Both the position numbers and the translations under genes were made by a program. The notes beneath the pieces are model-generated. The model did not search any database and was not told the DNA's origin. It saw nothing but the letters and a program-made list of their open reading frames with translations. Source: Sphaerotilus sp. (lineage in GTDB: Bacteria; Pseudomonadota; Gammaproteobacteria; Burkholderiales; Burkholderiaceae_C). From it: 35,671 bases of DNA. Of the stretch, positions 25,721-35,671 are shown in pieces; position 1 is the stretch's first letter; each line of letters begins with the position of its first letter. The DNA is taken from the NCBI RefSeq assembly GCF_013299175.1, contig NZ_JAAFKF010000038.1, forward strand, positions 1-35,671, written 5' to 3'.

Positions 25721-26014
25721 TCAACGCCTGGAACCATCCCGCATGGCCACGCACAGCGCCTGCACACGGTCGTTGGCGATGCGGTACCAGCGTTGCGGGC
25801 CGACCCGCCGCCGGGCCACGATGCCGCGGCGGTACAGCACCGCCAGGTGCTGCGACAAGCTGGGGCGGCTCACCGCGATCTGCTCGGCCAACTGGCCGAC
25901 GTGCTGCTCGCCGTCGAGCAGCACAAAGACAATGCGCAACCGGATGGGCGCCGACAGCAATCCGAACAGCTCGGCCGCCACGGCGAAGACCCGGTCGCTG
26001 TCGGAATCACCCAC
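25721..26014 (-). CDS. ArsR-family transcriptional regulator of the sox operon
   Basis: Small dimeric winged-helix repressor of 97 residues, first gene of the sox operon, analogous in position to soxR. The fold is clear: FGLLSAPIRLRIVFVLLDGEQHVGQ in two helices, recognition helix VSRPSLSQHLAVLYRRGIV, and wing RRVGPQRWYRI. SoxR, SqrR and BigR-type sulfur sensors use two cysteines, one in helix 2-3 and one in the last helix. This protein has only the C-terminal one, C88, with His-Val at the first position. Start GTG 26014. soxC begins 14 bp after its stop. Sensing of a sulfur species is inferred from context. Confidence 0.9.
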   Translation of the reverse strand: MGDSDSDRVFAVAAELFGLLSAPIRLRIVFVLLDGEQHVGQLAEQIAVSRPSLSQHLAVLYRRGIVARRRVGPQRWYRIANDRVQALCVAMRDGSRR

Positions 26015-26052
26015 AGAACACCCGTTCTGGACTGCAGCGTTGCAAACTACAG

Positions 26053-26086
26053 TCCGTCTGACTATTTAGATATAAGCACAGACGGA
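26053..26086. promoter_or_regulatory. Perfect 8+8 bp inverted repeat, candidate operator of the sox regulator
   Basis: TCCGTCTG (26053-26060) and CAGACGGA (26079-26086) flank an 18-bp AT-rich core containing TATTTAGATATA, striking in this GC-rich DNA. It lies 39 bp upstream of the regulator's GTG start. Geometry fits an operator overlapping a promoter, as expected for an autoregulated ArsR protein. Binding is inferred. Confidence 0.6.
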
Positions 26087-26167
26087 TATTATGGGTATCC
26101 AAGCCCCTCGGCTCTTGGTAGAAACACGGGGGTGCGGGCCGAACAGGCGGTGGACCCGCCAAGTCCG

Positions 26168-27961
26168 TCAGACCCGCATCGGCATTCCGTTGACTTCGCG
26201 CACCTTGGCGATGAACTGCTCGGCCGGCAGCGCGGGGCTGCACAGGAAGCCCTGGTAGCAGTCGCAGTGCAGCGACTGCATGGCCGCGCGCTGGTCCTCG
26301 GTCTCCACGCCCTCGGCGACCACGCGCATCCCCAGGCTGTGGCCGAGCACGACCAGCGCCCGCACGATGGCGGTATCGGTGCGGTCCTGCGGCGTCCCCT
26401 TGACGAAGGAGCGGTCGATCTTGAGTTCCTGCACCGGGAACTGCTTGAGGTAGCTCATCGAGGAGTAGCCGGTGCCGAAGTCGTCGATCGACAGCTCGAC
26501 ACCGAGGGCGCGCAGTTCGTGGAGCTTGGTGGCCGTCGTGTCCACGCGGTCCATGAGCATGCTTTCGGTGAGTTCGAGCACGAGCTGCTTGGCCGGCACG
26601 CGGTGGCGCTGCAGGGCATCCTGGGTGGTCTTGAGCAAGGTGCCCGAGACGACGCTGTGCCGCGCCACGTTCACCGCCACCCGCACCGCCAGCCGGTGCT
26701 CCACCCGCCATTGCGCCAACTGCGCGCAAGCCCGCTGGATCACCCACTCGCCGATCTCGACGATCAGCCCGCACTCCTCCGCGATCGGGATGAAGCGCCC
26801 CGGTGGCACCAGCCCCATGACCGGATGCTGCCAGCGCAGCAGCGCCTCGGCGCCGACGATGTGGCCAGTGCGCAGATCGACCTTGGGCTGGTAATGCAGC
26901 ACCAGCTCGTTGCGCTCGATGGCACCACGCAGTTGCGTCTCCAGCAGCAGCCGCTCGACCGAGACGGTGTTGATCTTCTCGCTGTAGAACTCGACCCCGT
27001 TGCGCCCGCTGGCCTTGACGTGCTGCATGGCCACGCCGGCGTTGCGCAGCAGCGAGGCGTCGTCGGCGCCGTCGTCGGGAAAGATGGAGATGCCGATGCT
27101 GGGCGTGAGGAACACATCCTGCCCATCGACGTGGAACTTGAGCGACAGCGCGTCCAGCACCTGCCGCGACACCCGGCTGGCCGCCTCGGGCGTGGGGATG
27201 TCGGGCATCAGCAGCGCGAACTCGTCCCCGCCCAGCCGCGCCAGGAACGGCGAGTCGCCCAGCCGCTGGCCGAGCAGGCTGTGGGTGGCGCGGGTGGTCT
27301 GGCGCAGCCGCTCGGCCACCGCCACCAGCAGCAGGTCGCCCGTGCCGTGGCCGAGGGTGTCGTTGATCTGGCGGAAGCGGTCGAGGTTGAGGTGCAGCAG
27401 CGCCAGCGTGCCGCGGCTGCAGCGGGCACGCACCAGCCCGGCCTTGAGCTGCTCGACGAAGACGCGCCGGTTGGGCAGGCCGGTGAGCGGGTCATCGTTG
27501 GCGAGCCGGTCCTGGTAGACCTTGAACGCCAGGCTGTTGCGCACGCGGATCTTCAGCTCGCTGGCATCCACCGGCTTGGAGAGGAACTCGGTGGCGCCCA
27601 GCTCCAGCGCGCGCAGCTTGCTGGCCGGGTCGCTGGCTGCGGTCAGCACGATGACCGGCGTGTAGCGCAGCCGCTCGTCCTGGCGGATCAGTTGCAGCAA
27701 GTCGAAGCCGTTCAGCTCCGGCATCATCAGGTCGAGCAGGATCAGGCCCGGCCGGTGGGTGCGGGCGGTTTCCAGCGCCAGCCGGGGGTCGTGGACCGCC
27801 ACGAAGCGGGTGTAGCCGGCGTCTTCCAGGTACGCCTGGGCCACGTCGGTCATCATGGGTTCGTCATCGACCATCATCACGGTCACATCCGACAAGGTCG
27901 GTGCGGACGGGGTGGCCGGGGCGGACAGCGGGGCAAGGACAGGCGTGTGCTGTGCAGACAT
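26168..27961 (-). CDS. Response regulator with REC, GGDEF and EAL domains
   Basis: c-di-GMP signalling output, cytoplasmic, 597 residues. The receiver domain has VMMVDDEP, phospho-acceptor Asp77 in LILLDLMMPEL, LTAAS and the FLSKPVD lysine. The GGDEF domain keeps GGDEF at 244-248. However, the metal-ligand position in LLHLNLDRFRQIND is Asn192 rather than Asp, and no RxxD site sits five residues upstream. The EAL domain is complete: EAL 372-374, NVARHSV, LELTESML, DDFGTGYSS, LKIDRSFV and AEGVET. Phosphodiesterase activity is therefore the likelier output. Start ATG 27961 precedes the REC domain, 10 bp after the histidine kinase stop. Confidence 0.93.
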   Translation of the reverse strand: MSAQHTPVLAPLSAPATPSAPTLSDVTVMMVDDEPMMTDVAQAYLEDAGYTRFVAVHDPRLALETARTHRPGLILLDLMMPELNGFDLLQLIRQDERLRYTPVIVLTAASDPASKLRALELGATEFLSKPVDASELKIRVRNSLAFKVYQDRLANDDPLTGLPNRRVFVEQLKAGLVRARCSRGTLALLHLNLDRFRQINDTLGHGTGDLLLVAVAERLRQTTRATHSLLGQRLGDSPFLARLGGDEFALLMPDIPTPEAASRVSRQVLDALSLKFHVDGQDVFLTPSIGISIFPDDGADDASLLRNAGVAMQHVKASGRNGVEFYSEKINTVSVERLLLETQLRGAIERNELVLHYQPKVDLRTGHIVGAEALLRWQHPVMGLVPPGRFIPIAEECGLIVEIGEWVIQRACAQLAQWRVEHRLAVRVAVNVARHSVVSGTLLKTTQDALQRHRVPAKQLVLELTESMLMDRVDTTATKLHELRALGVELSIDDFGTGYSSMSYLKQFPVQELKIDRSFVKGTPQDRTDTAIVRALVVLGHSLGMRVVAEGVETEDQRAAMQSLHCDCYQGFLCSPALPAEQFIAKVREVNGMPMRV

Positions 27962-27971
27962 GCGTCGGCTC

Positions 27972-30523
<2,552 letters not shown>

Positions 30524-30527
<4 letters not shown>

Positions 30528-33500
30528 GCAGGCGTCTCCGGCAGATCAGGGGCAGGTGCAGGGGCTGAGGCCAACCCAGCGACCGGGCGCACCAGCAGGC
30601 GGCGGGCCTTGCTGAACAGTTTCTCGATCGGGTCGTCCTCGCCCCCGTCGTCGGCGCCATCGGTACCAGCGCCACCGCCCCCGGTACGGCGCATCTCGGC
30701 CAGCACCGGCAGCGGGTCCATCCCCGCCCAAGCCGGCACGACCGACATCAGGCTGGTCATCAGCACGCCACCGCGCACCAGCCAGATCACATAGCCGACC
30801 GACACCCCGGTCGAGATCAACGCGGTCGAGGCCAGTGACACCATGCCGGCCTGGTGGGCCTCGCCCACCTCTTGGCGCAGCCGGTCGAGCTGTTCAGCCA
30901 GTGCCGTGCCCGTGCGGACGCTCAGCGAGTTCAGGTTGGTGCCGAGCTGCTTGGGCGCTTCGGCACCCTCGGAGGGCAGATCCAGTGCCAGCTCGCCCCC
31001 CTGCACAGCCACAGCCATAGCCGTGGCCGTGGTCAATGCAGATCCACCGCGTGCGGCGACCATGCGTGTCACCGCCGCCGCCACATCGACCACCCGGCTG
31101 CCACGGGACACCGCGGCCTGCTCGGGCTGGGCCGTTTTGCCCAGACCCAGGCTGGCGTCGTCTGCGGCCAGTGCAGGCATCTCCCGTGCGGCGGCGCGGC
31201 GGGTACTGTCGATCGCCGCCGCCAAGGTGGCGGCCGAAGAGGCCGCACCTGCCGACGGCACCACCGCCGCATCCCCCGCCGCCAGCCCCACCAGGGTCAG
31301 CTCGGTCGCGGTCGCCGCTGCGGTGGCACTCTGGCGCTCCAGCGCGGGCGAACCGATCTGCACCTCCGAGACACCATCGCTGAGCCGCAGCGCGTAGGAC
31401 GCCGCAGTGCTGCCCACCGGGGCCACCCAGACCACCTGCGCGGCATCCAGCTCGGCCTGCGTGAAGACCTGCACCACCGTGCCCGGTGCCACCACGCGCT
31501 CGAACTGCCCGCCCGCCACCGCATCGACCCGGTAGGTCAGCGCCGTCGCGGGCGTGTCGGGGTCGCTGGCCTGCAGCACCAGCGTGACCGTGCCATCGCT
31601 CAGCAGCAGCACATTGCGGCGCACCACCGGCGCCTCGTCCACGTTGGTCACGGTGATCTGCAGCGCCTGCTGTGCCGTCAGCACACCGTCGCTGACCTCC
31701 ACGGTCACGTCGTAGCGGTTGTCGCCATTGGCATCCGTGGGCTGCTCGCGGTCGGGCGCCTGGCGGAAGGACAAGGCACCCGTGGCCGCATCGATCTGGA
31801 AGCGCGCCGCGTCCGCTCCGCCCACCACCGCATAGTGCAGCCGCACATCGGCATCGACATCCGTGCCGACCACCGTGGTGACGGTGGCCGTGTTCTCCGC
31901 CTGGTCCAGCGCCAGCGTCGCCGCCCCGCCGCCGCTGACGATGCGTGGTGCGTCGTTGACAGCGCGCACCTGCAGCGACGCCGCCAGCGCCGTGCCCGCC
32001 TGCCCATCGCTCACCATGCCGGCCAGCGCCACGGCACCGTGCCAGTCCGCCGCCGGATCGAAACGCCAGCGACCGCCGCCCAGGTCGGTCAGTGTCCCCT
32101 CGCCTGCCGCCAGGCGCAGGGTGGACACGGTCAGTGTGTCGCCCTCGGCATCGGTGGCGCCGGCCAGCAGCTCCGCGGCGGTGATCACGCGGGCGGTGTC
32201 TTCGGCCACCGTGCCCAGATCGACTGCGGCCACCACGGGCACGTCGTTCACCGGCGTGAAGGCCACCACTGCGGCCTGCGCCGCCAGCGTGGTCGTGTCG
32301 TCGGCAAGCGCCAGCGTGTACACCGGCGCCGCCTCGCCCCCATCGGCCACGAAGCGGATCGCACCCGCGTCGGCCTCGGCCTGCGTGAAGCGCGTGACCG
32401 CCACGCCCGGCACGGCGACCTGCTCGAAGCGCCCGCCCGACAGAGTCTGCACGGTGTAGACCAGCCGCGCTGCCGGCGTATCGACATCGCTGGCGACCAG
32501 CACCGGGCGGGCCGTGCCGCCTTCGAGAATGGCCAGCGCGTTGGTGTCCAGACGCGGCGCCTCGTCCACGTTGTCCACCACGATGGTCAGTGCCTGCGAC
32601 ACGCTGTGCAAGCCGTCGCTGGCGCTGACGGTCACGTCGTAGGTACCGTCAGCACCCACATCGCGGGGCGTCTCGCGGTCGGGCGCGGCGACCCAGCGCA
32701 ACGCGCCTGTCCTGGCATCGACCGTGAACAGCGCAGCGTCTGCCCCGCCCGCCACGGTGTAGGTCAGCGTGTCGGCGGGCAGGTCGGCATCGCGGGCCTG
32801 CACCTGCGTGATGTCCAGGGTGTTTTCGGCGACATGGCGCAGCGCGGTGGCACCACCGCCGTCGCTGGTGATGACCGGCGCCGTGTCGTTGAGCGGCTGC
32901 ACGGTGATGCGCAAGGTCTGTGCGGCGGTGTGCAGGCCGTCGCTGACCTGCACGGTGAGGTCGTAGACGTTGTCGGCGCCCTGGTCGAGCGGTGTTTCGG
33001 CGTCGGGTGCAGCAGTGAAACGCAGTGCGCCGCTGACCGGATCGAGCGTGAACCATGCGGCATCGGCACCGCCCGCGAGCGTGTAGCGCAGCGTCTCGGC
33101 GGGCAGGTCGGCGTCCTGGGCCTGCACCTGGGTCACGGCGGTCTGGCCTTCCTGCACGGACAAGGCCGCGGTCGCGCCACCGCCATCGGACGTGATGACC
33201 GGGGTGGCGTCGTTGACCGCCGTGATGGCGATGGTGAAGGCCATGGCCATGCTGCTGCCGTCGGCCGAGGTGGCGCGCAGGACGATGCCCCGGCTGGCCA
33301 CACCTTCCTCCTGCACCGAGCGCGCCAGTGTCACGGCGCCCGTGCTGGCGTCCACGGCGAAGCGCCCGCCGGCCGAATCATCGAGCGTGTAGGTGACGGT
33401 GCTGGTCGTGGCGTCGTCGTCCTTCGCGCTGCCCTGCACGCCCACCGCCGTGCCGACTGCGGCGTTTTCCAGCACGGCATCGGGCTGCGCATCGGCGTCC

Positions 33501-35671
33501 GCCAGGCGCGCCACGCCGAACTCGTTCACGTCGGTCACGTCCACCGTGAAGTCTTGCGTCCACGCGCTGCCATCGGCCGAGGTGGCACGCACGGTGAGGG
33601 TGTGCTGCAGGCTGGCCTCGGCGTTCAGCCCACCGGCCACCGTGACCACGCCCGTGTTCGCGTCGATGGCGAAACGCCCGCCCGCGTCGTTGTCCAGCCG
33701 GTACGTGACCAGGTTGCGGGTCACATCGCCATCGACAGACTCCGCCCGCACGCCCACCGCGGTGCCGACCACGGCGTTCTCCGCCACGGTGTTCGGGGCC
33801 GCGTCGGTGTCGTCCATCCGCACGAGGTCGAACTCGTCCACGTCCGTCACCGCCACGGTGAGGGACTGGATCGATTGGCTGTGGTCGCTCGACGTGGCCT
33901 GCACGCGCAGGGTGTGCTGCTGTGCGGCTTCAGCATCGAGGGCGGCGGCGACGGTGATGACGCCCGTGTTCGCGTCGATGGCGAACCGCCCGCCCGCGTT
34001 GTCGAGCAGCGCGTAGGTGACGGTGTTGTTCGTCACGTCGCCATCGCTCGCCTGGGCCGTGAACCCGATCCGCGTGCCGATCGCCGCGTTCTCCGCCACG
34101 CTGTCGGGTGCAGCGTCGGTATCGGAAATGGGTCCGACAGGCACTTCGTTCACGTCCTGCACCGCGACCGTGGTGGTCAGGAACTGCGCGCTGCCGTCGC
34201 TGGACAGTGCCCGCACGGTCAGGCTGTGGACCTGCGCGAACTCGGCGTCCAGCGCCCGCGCGATGGTGATGACGCCCGAGCTGGCCTCGATCGAGAAGCG
34301 CCCGCCCGCGTCGTCGGTCAGTGCGTAGCTCACGACATGGTTCGTGGCGTCGCGGTCCTGCGCACTCGCGGTGATGCCGACGACGGTGCCGACCGGGTCG
34401 TCTTCGCGCACGCGGTTCGCCTGGGGGTCGTTGTCCGTGACCGGGGTGATGCCGTATTCGTTCACGTCCTGCACGGCGATGGACACGGTCAGCGTGGTCG
34501 TGCTGCCATCGGCCGAGGTGGCGCGCACGGTCACGGTGTGGACCAGCGCGGTTTCCGCATCCAGCAGCCCTGCCACGGTGAGCACGCCCGTGCTGGCGTT
34601 GATGGCGAACAGCCCTCCCGACGAAGTGTCGAGGCGGTACGTGACCGTGCTCTGGGTCGCGTCGGCGTCGTCGGCCCGCATCTGCACGCCCACGGTGGTG
34701 CCGATGGCGGCGTTTTCCTGCACGGTGTTGGTGGTGGTGTCGGTGTCGTGCAGGGCACCGATGGCGAACTCGTTGACATCGGCCACCGTGAGGGTCAGCG
34801 CCTGGGTGTCGAAGCGCACGCCGTCGCTGGTCTGGACGGTGACTTCGTACCCGTTGTCGGCACCGGCATCCCGCGGCCTTTCGGCGTCCGGTGCGGCCAC
34901 GAAACGCAGCACGCCGGTGCTGGCATCGAGGGTGAACAGCGCCTGGTCCGCGCCGCCGACGAGGGTGTAGGTCAGCGGGCCGGGGGCCACATCGGCGTCG
35001 GTGGCGGTGACGGTGGTGACGGCGGTGGTGTTCTCCTGCACGGTCAGCGCCGCCGTGGCCCCACCGCCGTCGGAGCCGATGACCGGCGCGAACAGGTTCA
35101 CCGGGGTGATGGCCACCGAGAAACGGACCGTCGCGACGCTGCTGTCGGCAGAAGCCGCCTGCACGAGGAGGGTCTGGAGCGTGTTGGTGTCGGTCGTGAT
35201 GCTGCGGGCCAGCGTGACGACACCGGTGCTGGCGTCGATGGCGAAGCGCCCGCCCGCGTCGTCGAGCAGCGTGTAGGTGATCTGGTTCAGGGTGAGGTCG
35301 GCGTCGCGGGACCAGGCGGTGATGCCCACGGCGGTGCCCACGGCGTCGATGTTCTGCACGGTGTTGACGGCCGCGTCATTGTCGGTCGGCACGGTGGCGT
35401 CGAACTCGTCGGCGTCCTGCACGGTGATGGTGAAGCTTTGGCTGGAGACGCTGCCATCGGCCGAGCGGGCCTGCGCGGTGACGGTGTGCGCCACCGCGGT
35501 TTCGGCGTCGAGCGCCCGCGCCACGGTCACGGTCCCGGTGCTGGCGTCGATCGCGAAGCGTCCGCCCGCGTCATCGGTCAACGTGTACGCAACGGTGCTG
35601 TTCGTCGCATCCGCGTCTGTCGCCTGCGCCTGGTATCCCACCGCCGTGCCCACCGCCGCGTCCTCGCGCAC
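30524..35671 (-). CDS. Giant cadherin-repeat surface protein, C-terminal 1,715 residues (start outside window)
   Basis: Probably a Ca2+-binding adhesin or surface-associated protein. The visible part has about 14 cadherin-like modules with calcium-type motifs such as ENAAIGT, DxDxT, AGGRFAID, DAE and DVNEF. Modules of the ITSDGGGATAAL type are interspersed, and near the C-terminal end are two of the FTQAEADAG type and one tandem-95-like module. An Ala-rich region and a coiled-coil-like helix (LAEQLDRLRQEVGEAHQAG) follow. A hydrophobic hairpin spans 1611-1657 (STALISTGVSVGYVIWLVRG, then LMTSLMSVVPAWAGMDPL), with a 58-residue acidic/basic tail. No LPXTG or glycine-rich RTX end is seen. The open frame reaches the window edge; the first codon there is GTG but is not the true start. 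Confidence 0.92.
30701..30844 (-). other. C-terminal hydrophobic hairpin of the giant protein
   Basis: This stretch encodes about 47 residues with two hydrophobic segments separated by the short charged turn VRGG, closing with MDPLPVL. It is the only membrane-like part of the visible protein. It places the 58-residue tail on the opposite side from, or beside, the repeats depending on whether both segments span the membrane. Confidence 0.7.
31360..35671 (-). repeat. Tandem cadherin-module repeats with fixed 312-bp and 324-bp periods
   Basis: Module ends (the codon before Asn-Val-Asp of DVNEF or its equivalent) fall at 33209, 33521, 33833, 34145, 34457 and 34769, exactly 312 bp apart. A second module type is 324 bp: 34769 to 35093, 32885 to 33209, and 32561 to 32885. 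35093 to 35405 is again 312 bp. The modules below 32561 are more divergent. Copies differ in sequence, so they are old or selected rather than recently duplicated. Confidence 0.85.

Noticed and set aside
26099..26118. Hairpin CCAAG...CTTGG between the regulator and the response regulator, as a terminator
   Set aside because: The stem is interrupted by a bulge and no T-run follows on either strand.
35669..35671. Apparent start codon of the giant protein at the window edge
   Set aside because: The codon lies in the middle of a cadherin module (the VREDAAVG position), so the gene continues beyond the window.
31360..35671. Periodic repeats as a CRISPR array or mobile element
   Set aside because: They encode in-frame cadherin modules of 104 or 108 residues; spacing and divergence do not fit CRISPR or an insertion sequence.

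Overview
The window is GC-rich, tightly packed chromosomal DNA. Gene content and order point to a betaproteobacterium of the order Burkholderiales, in the Leptothrix/Sphaerotilus/Rubrivivax neighbourhood. That placement is inferred from protein resemblance and the presence of thiosulfate-oxidation genes; no rRNA or other marker is present to settle it. I found 28 protein genes (two cut by the window edges), no rRNA or tRNA, no CRISPR array and no insertion sequence. No gene-free stretch exceeds about 220 bases.

Left part (1-16.7 kb), mostly housekeeping. The 5' end of valS (minus) lies divergent to a plus-strand run: 3-hydroxybutyryl-CoA dehydrogenase, a diacylglycerol-kinase-family lipid kinase, and the RavA/ViaA AAA+ ATPase and VWA pair. 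A second plus-strand run holds a conserved hypothetical gene, AMP nucleosidase, a membrane diguanylate cyclase, a nitronate monooxygenase and a hexapeptide acetyltransferase. A minus-strand lipoprotein with a C-terminal EF-hand-like loop follows. Then come a glycosyltransferase, an XPD/DinG-like Fe-S helicase with an N-terminal PD-(D/E)XK nuclease-like domain, and a small SGNH hydrolase.

Middle part (16.9-26.1 kb), sulfur oxidation island. On the minus strand an ArsR-type regulator leads soxC-soxD-soxY-soxZ-soxA-soxX-soxB. Facing it on the plus strand are fccA and fccB, a sulfide dehydrogenase pair like soxEF, divergent from a periplasmic thioredoxin. Together these encode a complete periplasmic Sox pathway: SoxYZ carries the sulfur, SoxAX loads it, SoxB hydrolyses sulfate off and SoxCD oxidises the sulfane. 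A sulfide-oxidising flavocytochrome and a thiol-reducing partner complete it. A perfect 8+8 bp inverted repeat lies upstream of the regulator gene.

Right part (26.2-35.7 kb), surface protein and signalling operon. Three minus-strand genes are arranged for coupled expression. First is a giant cadherin-repeat protein (at least 1,715 residues, N-terminus outside the window) ending in a hydrophobic hairpin and a short tail. Its stop codon overlaps the start of a hybrid histidine kinase (sensor, PAS, kinase, receiver, HPt). Ten bases later comes a REC-GGDEF-EAL response regulator whose cyclase domain looks degenerate and whose phosphodiesterase motifs are intact. This module, linking a large adhesin-like surface protein to phosphorelay and c-di-GMP control, is the best candidate here for a poorly described system.
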